Assembly: GCA_963965975.1 (NCBI GenBank)
Contig: OZ014415.1
Location: 315,001 to 379,000, forward strand
DNA: 64,000 nucleotides
Source: Xestospongia bergquistia
Lineage: Eukaryota > Porifera > Demospongiae > Haplosclerida > Petrosiidae
Direction: 5' to 3'
A model generated the notes under the pieces. That model was not told the DNA's origin. It searched no databases and saw only the letters and a program-made list of their open reading frames with translations. This document shows, piece after piece, positions 1 to 9,400 of this stretch. A program made the translations under genes and the position numbers. Within the stretch, counting starts at the first letter, position 1. The number at the start of each line of letters is the position of its first letter.

Positions 1-1487
1 GTTTCCTCCAGTGATGTTAACAGTGTCACTGAATGTTGTGTTAGTGTAGTAGAGCAAGTAACCAGTGATGGGTCCATTCTGTCCAGAGCAAGGTACCTCA
101 TCCCATGATATAGTCATGGATCTTGACTTAACTGATGATATAATGATTTTACTGACAGATGAAGTGGGTACTGTAGATAATGTGAGAACAATATAATAAT
201 TGTGAAAGTGAGATATTGTGAATATAGTATAGTTTACCAGATGAGAGTGTAGTGGTAATACTAGAACCCAGGCCAACAGCTGGTTCACTACCATATATTC
301 CATAAAGACCAACAATACAGTAAGTACCAGGATCAATACCAGTAAATATATATAATGTGATGAGATTATATGAAGTCAGTCCTGATGTTATATTCAACAT
401 TGTGTTAGTGGTAGTTCCTGCACTCATAACAGAACTACTACCACTGCTGAGTTGATAGAACACCTCATAACCAGCTACTCCTGACACAGATGACCAGGAG
501 AGTTGTACATGAGTCAGACCTGTGTTCAGTCTTGTAGCAGTCAGACCAGTAGGAGTACCAGCAACTATAACACAGAGAGAGAATATGTATACCATCCTAC
601 TTAGTGATTAACTAACTTGTTATAGGCTGTGATGTACTACTACTACCTCTGGCATTGGAGACAGTACACTGGTAAGTACCAGCCTGTCTCATCCTCACTG
701 TCACTGTCACCTGTGTAACAGATCCTGGTCCATTCACAACCACACGAACCAGGTCACTACTACCAATGGTAAAGGGATTACTTCCATCTGTACAAGTGAC
801 ATTAGTGGGAGGTCCATCAGAGACATTGAAGATGAGAGTGAAGTCTGGAGGGTTAGTATCTCTTGTGGAGATGAGAGAGAACTTCATGGAGGAGTCTGCA
901 TCAGGACCATCTATATAAGAATGAGATATATCGTCATTTTATTACTACATGAATTCAGTCACTGACCATTCATATTGTAATTATGAGTTGTGTATATTCC
1001 TACCACTAGTGTTTGGCTCACTCCATTCTCATCAGGAATGATACAAGTGTACAGACCTTCATAACCTGATATTCCAAGAATTCTAGCTAGTGCAATCTGA
1101 CCTGTGGACCTTTTAGAGAATATAGGAGATGGTCCACTGTCAAATGAGTCACTATGTAAAAGTACTTGAGTACCATTAGGATAATACCACAGTCCAATAT
1201 CAGAACCATTATTAGCACTCTGACACCACAAGGCATCATTAGTACCATCCTTATTCTCATCAAGAGCATAAAACTGTCCACCATATATCATTGAGAAGTC
1301 TGGTATTATCCTATTTTCATAGGGTAGATACAGTTGAACACCTGTTGTTATGAAGTATATATTAATGATCACTCTAACAACAACTACTTACCATTACTAG
1401 GTCTGTTGGTAGGTACTTTGTCCACCTCCTAGTTGTACTAGTTAGTAGTGACATATAATACAATATCTTTACTAACTCTATCATCAT
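1..1487 (-). pseudogene. Receptor paralogue A (Ig-Ig-FN3), 5' part, probably disrupted
   Basis: Only the 5' half is in the window. Exons, 5' to 3': signal exon 1392-1487; Ig1 967-1341; Ig2 617-910; a fused FN3 exon 238-564; first type-3 FN3 exon 1-170, cut by the edge. The signal exon is 96 nt instead of the 91 nt found in most other copies: 4 nt and 1 nt insertions shift it, so the joined frame meets a stop early in Ig1. This makes A a likely pseudogene unless the insertions are assembly errors. Ig1 keeps the Cys pair (ALWCQS and LYTCII) and a DENKDGTND acidic loop. Exon 238-564 is a clean in-frame fusion of the 5' part of the FN3-1 exon with the 3' part of the FN3-2 exon, made by a deletion that also removed the intron. 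The Ig2 linker is shorter than in paralogues. A TATAAATA box lies at 1586-1593 (minus strand), 99 nt before the ATG. Confidence 0.75.
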
Positions 1488-1626
1488 CTTTGACAGAGCT
1501 AGTACTGATATAATGGAATATTATATTATCAATATAATAACTTTAGTTATGAAAGTTATTACATTTATTAATAGTTATAATAGTTTATTTATAGTAACAT
1601 AATTGTAATGATGTCATAAATTATTG

Positions 1627-1803
1627 TTATATTTGTCCCAATGGTTTAAGATCAGTAGATACCTATTATAATAAAGTGTATTATAATATTATAATAATAT
1701 AATGTATTACCTCAAATGTACATCCAGTTGATGACCTTATATCTTCAATACTGACCCCTTCTGAAATTTACATCAACTTCAGACCCTTTTCAGCATCAAC
1801 ATC
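1627..1803 (-). pseudogene. OXCT1: OXCT1 last two exons, A/B junction
   Basis: Last exon 1627-1662 encodes VSTDLKPLGQI-stop, like the SCOT C-terminus (VSPKLMPMQQI). The penultimate exon ends at 1711 and encodes DIRSSTGCTFE, but upstream it has a stop (KLM then TAA) and no acceptor, so it is dead. Intron between them about 48 nt. Confidence 0.75.
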
Positions 1804-1899
1804 AAATACATATTCAACACATGTACATAATTTATTGTACCATTTCTGTAATTATTCTATAAACACAATTCATTCCTATTAATGGCAGAGTACATTGAC
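1792..1899. repeat. Repeat R', OXCT1 side (first copy)
   Basis: A diverged copy of an approximately 120-bp direct repeat that lies on both sides of the receptor block. R' copies (between OXCT1 exon 3 and its last exons): 1792-1899, 7651-7762, 31923-32046, 39897-40010, 43486-43597, 50284-50388, 57145-57227, 63223-63336. Core features: GTTACCATGACAACA, TTTATTGTACCATTTCTGTA, CTTTCCTGTTAATGGCAGAG. It coincides with the internal deletion of OXCT1. Confidence 0.65.
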
Positions 1900-1977
1900 C
1901 TAATATTTTATGACTACCTCCCTGGAAGAAGAAAGAGAGAGACATTATCATCACATACATTATATATTATTACATAC

Positions 1978-2353
1978 CCAGCATTATTACTAACAATAAT
2001 CAATTCATTAGTACCAGTCTTAATTAATGCATTTATTAAATTCTCTGAAATACCACACAACCCAAATCCTATAATAAAATCAATAACATTATTACATCAT
2101 AATGATGTCATCATTAACAACTACCTCCTATGAGTAATTTTGATCCATCTTTAATATCTTTAACAGAGCTGTCATAAAACTCCACCCACTTTCCACTACT
2201 CAGGGATATACCATGACACTGCAATGGATAAAAGAGGACATTAACTAATACTACAATACTCACTTGAGATACTGATAGACTAGAAACTACTGATTTGAGA
2301 GTTTGTAAACGTTTTTGTAAGATACTACGAGATAGAGTAAACGTGAAAGCCAT
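1978..2353 (-). pseudogene. OXCT1: OXCT1 exons 1-3, A/B junction
   Basis: Exon 1 2264-2353 (mitochondrial-targeting-like start MAFTFTLSRSILQ, Arg- and Ser-rich), exon 2 2125-2218 (EFYDSSVKDIKDGSKLLIGG), exon 3 1978-2068 ([26 protein letters not shown]). These match the N-terminus of succinyl-CoA:3-ketoacid CoA-transferase, the mitochondrial ketone-body enzyme. Intron 1 is 45 nt. Everything from exon 4 to the last two exons is missing; the break lies next to repeat R. Exon 2 lacks the 9 nt encoding DAV that other copies and the family keep. Confidence 0.82.
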
Positions 2354-2398
2354 TGTTTACAAAGTGGTAGCCACGCCTATTAATTAGTTTCTGCAAAG
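2354..2398. promoter_or_regulatory. Compact bidirectional promoter OXCT1/TRAPPC13 (45 bp between start codons)
   Basis: Only 45 bp separate the OXCT1 ATG (minus) and the TRAPPC13 ATG (plus). The segment holds a GCCACGCC motif (CACCC/KLF-Sp-type) and TAATTAGTTTCTGC. Equivalent segments: 8224-8259, 32789-32833 (CCACCCCCA variant), 44050-44094, 50843-50878 and 57687-57730. In the 8224 and 50843 copies a deletion removed the OXCT1 ATG. At the right end of the window (near 63755) the whole segment is deleted. Promoter role is inferred from the head-to-head arrangement. Confidence 0.5.
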
Positions 2399-2949
2399 AT
2401 GGAGCAACAGCAGTCATCTTCCACCTCTCAAACCGACCATGTGTTAGGATTAAAAGGTATTTAAATATAGTGTATATTGACTGTGATATTTCTCTCTCTA
2501 GTGATGAGGTTGACCAAACCTCATTTAATGGCTCCACCTTTTTCTATGGGAGAGCCGTGGGATCCTATTGGTACGTGAACATAATGGATGCATGTTCATT
2601 TAAATGGATACATGAATTAGCATATCTATAAACAGATAGATGAAATAATGGATGATATATTGAAATATGTACATGTGTATTTTCAATATAGGAAGAGCTT
2701 TGGAGAGTGAAAGTAACAGAGATGTTAGAGTTGGACAATATGCTCCTGGTATTGGTATCAGTGAAATGTTAGAACTTCCTTCAACTAATACGTTAGTATA
2801 ACCCTATCATTAGATCTCATTAGATGTCTTGTTATATTGTGTTGTTGTAGACCTGTTAAAGGAAATCTGATATATTTAGAAGAAACTTATCGAGTGTTTG
2901 TGTCGCTTAGCAACGAGGGTCAAGAAGTGTTACTGATGTTGTTTTAAAG
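2399..2949 (+). pseudogene. TRAPPC13: TRAPPC13 exons 1-4, A/B junction
   Basis: Exons 2399-2456, 2502-2570, 2692-2791, 2851-2949 encode MEQQQSSSTSQTDHVLGLK, VMRLTKPHLMAPPFSMGEP, EMLELPSTNT and LIYLEETYRVFVSLSNEGQ. This matches the N-terminus of TRAPPC13 (LALKVMRLTKP..., GEMLTLP..., IFLGETF...), a subunit of the TRAPPIII vesicle-trafficking complex. Exon 4 is 99 nt instead of 100 (one base lost after GGTCAAGAA), giving a stop in the exon. The rest of TRAPPC13 is missing. Confidence 0.78.
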
Positions 2950-3145
2950 GTAATCTATCCATCTATGTCCATCCATTCATCATAATGTCAGCCACACCTT
3001 CTGTTTGATGGTTGGTATACAGAGTTTATTCCCAATTTTATTTCTCTGCAAATCTCAGAATAATAGTGTTTAATACATTGTGTATTTAATATGATGTGCC
3101 CCTGATCATTAGTGTTATAATAATTGTCTGTATTGTTTTATTTAG

Positions 3146-3310
3146 TTAACTATGACTGAGGAAACTTTGACCACACCTACTAATACAAGTAGTACGGAGG
3201 TCAACAATGAATTATTAGAACAAAATATATCAACACTAAAATCAATGGGTGTGGAAGATGAAGATCAGATAAGACAAATACTACATCAGACAAGAAAGTG
3301 GAATAGATGA
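3146..3310 (+). pseudogene. Last exon of a UBA-like protein gene, A/B junction
   Basis: After a TTTAG acceptor an open 165-nt exon encodes MTEETLTTPTNTSSTEV, NNELLEQNISTLKSMGVEDE and DQIRQILHQTRKWNR-stop, followed at once by AATAAA (3311-3316). The second half resembles a UBA (ubiquitin-associated) domain: L-x-x-MG-x-x-x-x-x-x-I-R-x-x-L. The acceptor is phase 0, the same phase in which TRAPPC13 exon 4 should end, so a TRAPPC13-UBA chimera is possible in an undamaged copy. Parent gene not recognised. Confidence 0.5.
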
Positions 3311-3320
3311 ATAAAAATAA

Positions 3321-3444
3321 CAACATCAAATACACACTATACATATATTGTTACCATGACGACATATGTACATAATTTATTGTACCATTTCTGTAATTAT
3401 TCTATTATCACAATTCTTTCCTGTTAATAGCAGAGTACATTGAT
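3321..3444. repeat. Repeat R, receptor 3' side (first copy)
   Basis: Same repeat as R', located just after the UBA exon and before the receptor stop codon. Copies: 3321-3444, 9179-9302, 34450-34600, 40453-40576, 45023-45146, 51801-51926, 58505-58595. It is followed by ATCACACAGGGTTTAGGGTT in this context, whereas R' is followed by CTAATATTTTATGAC. Confidence 0.65.
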
Positions 3445-3542
3445 CACACAGGGTTTAGGGTTTAATATTGAGTATATGACATGAATTGTTTATATTACAC
3501 ATTGACATGTTAAGTACTGGTGTACAATATTTTGTCATTGGT

Positions 3543-6500
3543 TTAATGTTCAATTCTCTCATAAGTATAGTCTTGTTGAGAAGTGAGTTCAGTTGGTTCT
3601 TCATCAGTTATCTCATACAATGCTTCTTCAAATTTACTATAAACATGATATTATAATTTAAAATATGTCTCCTAGTAACTCACTTAGCACTTCTTTTTAC
3701 AATACTATAAGCTGGACTGGTTGTCATAGCGATATCTTCATGTGATGTTTTCATACTATATAAAACAAATCATTATAATAATCAATAAAGTTACTTTATC
3801 TAATAACATATATACCTCAATAACTGTATCTTATTATATTGTCTTATTACAATCAGTACTAGTATTATAATAATAATACCAGTAATAACTAATAGTACTA
3901 GTAATATTGATGATATAATAATTAGTACATTAGTAGAAGACAGGTGCTCAGTACTAATGGTTGTCATAGTGATAATAGGAGTACACCCTATAGAAGAATG
4001 ACATCATTATTACATAATACAATGACAATATAACAATCAATAATATAGTATTAGTATATATAATATAATCATTATATCTATATGTATTATATAATATGAT
4101 CATTAGTTAGTGTTGTATATAAATATATAATCAATATAATAATATATTATATTACATGTAACAATACATGTACTATTGTTATATATACAATGATATCAAT
4201 AGAATATATACTGATATATAGTTAATAATATCATTATATTATTTTATTATATAATTTACTTGTGTTTATTATTAATAATATAGTAATAATAGTTAGTATT
4301 GTTAATGAAAATATACTAGTTGATTGTATTAATGATAACATAACCTGTTGATGTTGTAATAATAGATGTTGTTGTTGTTAATATTGTTGATAATAAAGTA
4401 ATAGTTGATGATGATATAACTGTTGATGTTGGAGTTAAAGTGATTCCTATAATATATAATAATAGGATAGTAGTCTCCAATACATAGTATTAATATAATA
4501 AATATATAGTATTAATATAATGTATTAATATTAAGTAAGTGGTAGTTAAGTAATCTAGTTACTTGACTATAACTAAAGTAAAGTAACACAACATTTTTAT
4601 GATAGGAGACTACTTAAGTGATATGTGACTATTAGAGTAAACCTAACTCTAACATCTACTATATAATGGAATACTAAAAGACCAGCTAAATATCTTCCTC
4701 TCTAAAAATTAATTAATATCTTACCAGGTGAGATAGGTTGAGTTCTCTCTCCCTCATAATCAACTCCATTTATTTCATATGTTACAGAAAGTGAAAACAA
4801 ATAGTCTAAGTTATCTTGTAGTCCTCCTATTACACCTTCACTACTACCAGCAGGAAAGGTCTTCTTACCCATATCAGACTGTCTCTTATGTTTACTAGTA
4901 CTAATATAATAGACAGTATAGTGCTTGACTTCTTGAGCAGTAATAGGTTGCCACATAGCAAGTACTACAGTGTTATTGATTTTTATTATATTAAAACCAG
5001 AAACTGTAGCTATAGAGGAAATGATAAATGTTATTGAAAAAGACAGACAAGAGACCTACGTATGTTACTGGTAGAGATTTGAGTATCAATCCATTCTCCT
5101 GGTCCTACACTGGTATATGCTCTCACTCCAATGATATAGTTAGTATTAGGTAGTAGTCCTCCTATACTGTATTGTGTGTTGGTTGTATTGGTCATATTGT
5201 ATGGACCATTACTGTTAGACACTCTATAACGTATCTCATACATGATAATGATACCATTGGGTACTGTGGGTATATTCCATGTAATGTTGATCATTTGTAT
5301 TTCTGTACCACTTTGTATTAGATCAGATACCATACCAGGTTCTACAATATATCAATAATACATTATATATCAGTAGTAACTGACTTACTAGCTTCTCCTG
5401 TCTGTTGTATTACCTCAATACTTGCTGGTCCAGTCCCAGCATCATTATATGCTCTTACTGTCACAGTGTAGTTAGCATAAGTTGTGAGTGTTGTGAGGTT
5501 GTATTGTCTGTTGTCTCCTCCAGTGATGTTAACAGTGTCATTGAATGTTGTGTTAGTGTAGTAGAGCAAGTAACCAGTGATGGGTCCATTCTGTCCAGAG
5601 CATGGTACCTCATCCCATGATATAGTCATGGACCTTGCCTCAACTGATGATATAGTAATACTATTGACAGATGAAGTGGGTGCTATAGATAATGTGATAA
5701 CAATATAATAATTGTGAATATGATAATATAACATAGTTTACCAGATGAGAGTGTATTAATAATTGCTAAACGCAGGCCAGTTATTTCACTACCATATATT
5801 CCATTAAGACCAATAATACAGTAAGTACCAGGATCAATACCAGTAAATGTATATGGTGATGAGATTGATGAATTTGTTATAATAGGACCATATATCTTTT
5901 CACATAGTCTACGACAATGACGATAACCCTCATATATTTGAGGAGCAAATGAAGGTTGTATCCATATCATAGTAATAGTGGTATTAGTGGTAGTAAATGT
6001 CAGAATGGGAAAAGGGATAGCTAAAGATAAAGATAAGAATTAAGCTTTTTTCAAAGAGTGAGTATTATATAGTAATAAAGAAAGTTATGTCAGCAATTTA
6101 CTTACAAAATGTCACAGTGACATTATTACTATGATCACTAGGTAGTACTGTACTACTTTCACTGCCATATGATACTACAAAGAAGTTATATGTACTGTAT
6201 GAAGTCAGTCCTGATGTTATATTCAACATTGTGTTAGTGGTAGTTCCTGCACTCATAACAGAACTACTACCACTACTGAGTTGATAGAACACCTCATAAC
6301 CAGCTACTCCCGACACTGATGACCAGGAGAGTTGTGCATGAGCAAGACCTGTGTTCAGTCTTGTGGCATTCAGACCAGTAGGAGTACCAGCAACTATAAC
6401 AGAGAGAAAATATGTATACCATCCTACTCAGTGATTTATTTAACCTGTTATAGGCTGTGATGTACTACTACTACTTGTAGCATTTGGACCAGTTTCTCCA

Positions 6501-7340
6501 GGTATAGGACCATTAGTTACTCTGGCATTGGAGACAGTACACTGGTAAGTACCAGCTTGTCTCATCCTCATTGTTACTGTCACCTGTGTAACAAATCCTG
6601 GTCCATTTACTATCACACGAGACAGGTCACCACTAGCAATTGTTAATGGATTACTTCCATCTGTACAAGTAACATTAGTGGGAGGTCCATCAGAGACATT
6701 AAAGGTAAGAACGAAGACTGGGGGATTAGCATCTCTTGTGGAGATGAGAGAGAACTTCATGGATGAGTCTGCATCAGGACCATCTATATAATAGTGAGAT
6801 ATATCATCACTTTATTACTATAACAATTCAGTCACTAACCATTGCTATTATAAACATGATCTCTGTATGCTCCTACCACTAGTATTTGATTCACTCCATT
6901 CTCATCAGGAATGATACAGGTGTACAGACCTTCATAACCTACTAGTCCTCTATTTCTAGCTAGTGCAATCTGACCTGGGAACCTTTTTGAGAATATTGGA
7001 CTTTGTGTATTAAACAAAGGTACTTGAGTACCATTAGGATAATACCACAGTCCAATATCAGAACCAGTATTAGCACTCTGACACCACAAGGCATCATCTG
7101 TACCATCACCATTTCGATCACCATTATGAAACTGTCCAGTATATATCATTGAGAAGTCTGGTATTATCCTATTCTCATAGGGTAGATACAGTTGTACACC
7201 TGTTATTATGTAGTATATATTAATGATCACTCTAACAACAACTACTTACCATTACTAGGTCTGTTGGTAGGTACTTGTCCATCTCCTAGTTGTACTAGTA
7301 GTAACATATAATACAATATCTTTACTAACTCTATCATCAT
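3543..7340 (-). CDS. Receptor paralogue B: SP-Ig-Ig-5xFN3-stalk-TM-Tyr tail (885 aa), reference copy
   Basis: Intact 12-exon gene: 7250-7340 signal peptide; 6840-7199 Ig1; 6445-6783 Ig2; 6106-6393 FN3-1; 5742-6020 FN3-2; 5389-5682 FN3-3; 5060-5341 FN3-4; 4725-5009 FN3-5; 4345-4446 stalk; 3816-3987 TM; 3684-3755 tail 1; 3543-3636 tail 2. All introns begin GT and end AG and all ectodomain boundaries are phase 1. Residues: signal 1-22, Ig1 about 31-150, Ig2 151-263, FN3s 264-739, Thr/Ser stalk 740-773, hydrophobic helix about 794-821, tail 822-885. Ig1 has Cys pair WCQSA/YTCII and an acidic loop NGDRNGDGTDD; Ig2 has VTCTDG and GTYQCTV. FN3-2 carries RHCRRLCEK and TYCII cysteines. The tail holds YNKI, YSIV, YEIT and YERI. 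It is a single-pass type I surface receptor by topology; ligand unknown. An ATTAAA lies downstream of the stop. TATA-like box (TATAAAC) at 7441-7447. Confidence 0.88.
3988..4344 (-). other. AT-rich stalk-TM intron of B
   Basis: 357 bp, very AT-rich, with short TATAT and ACATGTAA-type inverted stretches (ATTACATGTAACAATACATG near 4150). No coding sequence seen. The same intron is present in C, F, G, H and I and is the site of the reverse-transcriptase-type insertion in D and E. Confidence 0.6.
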
Positions 7341-7480
7341 CTTTGACAGAGTTACTACTGATATAATGAACTATTATATTATCAATATAATAACTTTAGT
7401 TATGAAAAGTTATTACATTTATTAATAGTTATAATAGTTTGTTTATAGTAACATAATTGTGATAATGTCATAAATTATTG

Positions 7481-7658
7481 TTAAATTTGTTCCATTGGTT
7501 TAAGATCAGTAGATACCTATTATAATAAAGTGTATTATAATATTATAATAATATAATGTATTACCTCAAATGTACACCCAGTTGATGATCTTATATCTTC
7601 AATACTGACCTCTTCTGAAATTTCTATCAACTTCAGACCCTTCTCAGTATCAACATCA
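7481..7658 (-). pseudogene. OXCT1: OXCT1 last two exons, B/C junction (best preserved)
   Basis: Penultimate exon 7565-7658 has an intact TTAG acceptor and encodes [20 protein letters not shown] then DIRSSTGCTFE; last exon 7481-7516 encodes VSTDLKPMEQI-stop. This is the C-terminal end of SCOT (family: DVDRKKGLTLIELWEG..., STGCDF). It is open but cut off from exons 1-3 by loss of the middle of the gene. Confidence 0.82.
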
Positions 7659-7838
7659 CTAATTCACTATACACATATTGGTTACCATGACAACACATGT
7701 ATTGTACCATTTTTGTAATCTATTAACACAATTCTTTCCTGTTAATACCAGAGTACAATGATCTAATAGTTTATGACCACCTCCCTGGAAGGAGAGAGAG
7801 AGACATTATCATCATATACATTATATATTATTACATAC

Positions 7839-8223
7839 CCAGCATTATTACTAACAATAGTCAATTCATTAGTACCTGTCTTAATTAATGCATTTATTAA
7901 ATTCTCTGGAATACAACATAACCCAAAACCTATAATAAAATCAATAACATTATTACATCATAATGATGTCATCATTAACAACTACCTCCTATGAGTAATT
8001 TTGATCCATTTTTAATATCTTTAACAGCATCTACAGAGCTATCATAAAACTCCACCCACCTTTCACTACTCAGGGATATACCACGACACTGCAATGGATA
8101 AAAGAGGACATTAACTAATACTACAATACTCACTTGAGATACTGATAGACTAGAAACTACTGATTTGAGAGTTTGTAAACGTGTTTGTAAGATACTACGA
8201 GATAGAGTAAACGTGAAAGCCAA
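7839..8223 (-). pseudogene. OXCT1: OXCT1 exons 1-3, B/C junction
   Basis: Exon 1 8134 to about 8223, exon 2 7986-8088 (keeps SSVDAVKDIKNGSK, the ancestral length), exon 3 7839-7929 ([19 protein letters not shown]; Gly to Cys in the LCGIPE motif). A deletion between the start codon and the promoter (GCC-AAAG) removed the ATG, leaving only a GTG nearby. Confidence 0.8.
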
Positions 8224-8259
8224 AGTGGTAGCCACGCCTATTAATTAGTTTCTGCAAAG

Positions 8260-8810
8260 ATGGAGCAACAGCAGTCATCTTCCACCTCTCAAACCGACCA
8301 TGTGTTAGGATTAAAAGGTATTTAAATATAGTGTATATTGACTGTGATATTTCTCTCTTTAGTGATGAGGTTGACCAAACCTCATTTAATGGCTCCACCT
8401 TTTTCTATGGGAGAGCCGTGGGATCCTATCGGTACGTGAGCATAATAGATGCATGTTCAGTTAAATGGATGCATGAATTAGCATATCTATAACATATAGA
8501 TGAAATAATGGATGATATATTGAAATATGTACATGTGTATTTTCAATATAGGAAGAGCTTTGGAGAGCGAAAGTAACAAAGATGTTAGAGTTGGACAATA
8601 TGCTCCTGGTATTGGTATCAGTGAAATGTTGGAACTTCCTTCAACTAATACGTTAGTATAACCCTATCATTAGATCTCATTAGATGTCTTGTTATATTGT
8701 GTTGTTGTAGACCTGCTAAAGGAAATCTAATATATTTAGGAGAAACTTATTGAGTGTTTGTGTCGCTTAGCAACGAGGGTCAAAAAAATGTTACTGATGT
8801 TGTTTTAAAG
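8260..8810 (+). pseudogene. TRAPPC13: TRAPPC13 exons 1-4, B/C junction
   Basis: Exons 8260-8317, 8363-8431, 8552-8651, 8711-8810. Exon lengths are all normal and exon 4 keeps the frame to NEGQKNVTDVVLK, but a CGA-to-TGA change (8751-8753, in GETY-R-VFV) is a nonsense mutation. Confidence 0.78.
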
Positions 8811-9009
8811 GTAATCTATCTATCTATTTATCTGTCTATCCATTCATCATAATGTCAGCCACACCTTCTTTTTGATGGTTGGTATACAGAGTTTATTTCC
8901 AATTTTATTTCTCTGCAAATCTCAGAATAATAGTGTTTAATACATTGTGTATTTAATATGATGTGCCCCTGATCATTAGTGTCATAATAATTGTCTGTAT
9001 TGTTTAACT

Positions 9010-9168
9010 ATGACTGAGGAGACTTTGACCACACCTACTAATACAAGTAGTACGGAGGTCAACAATGAATTATTAGAACAAAATATATCAACACTAAAAT
9101 CAATGGGTGTGGAAGATGAAGATCAGATAAGACAAATACTACATCAGACAAGAAAGTGGAATAGATGA
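9010..9168 (+). pseudogene. UBA-like last exon, B/C junction, acceptor deleted
   Basis: Coding part identical in kind to the A/B copy (MTEETLTTPTNTSSTEV to KWNR-stop), but 9 bp including the TTTAG acceptor are deleted just before it. Confidence 0.5.
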
Positions 9169-9400
9169 ATAAAAATAACAACATCAAATACACACTATAC
9201 ATATATTGTTACCATGACAACATATGTACATAATTTATTGTACCATTTCTGTAATTATTCTATTATCACAATTCTTTCCTGTTAATGGCAAAGTACATTG
9301 ATCACACAGGGTTTAAGGTTTAATATTGAGTATATGACATGAATTGTTTATATTACACATTGACATGTTAAGTACTGGTGTACAATATGTCCTCATTGGT

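Noticed and set aside
1882-2133. Plus-strand frame [15 protein letters not shown] and its copies at 7773, 43608 and 63349
   Set aside because: It is antisense to OXCT1 exon 3 and the R' flank; no domain and no independent support.
3447-3462. GGGTTTAGGGTTTA, resembling a telomere repeat (also in other units)
   Set aside because: Only two repeats, plant-type spacing, and it is simply part of the duplicated 3' flank of the receptor.
4050-4340. Possible small RNA hairpins in the AT-rich stalk-TM intron
   Set aside because: Short inverted stretches are expected in sequence this AT-rich, and copies differ at the paired positions.
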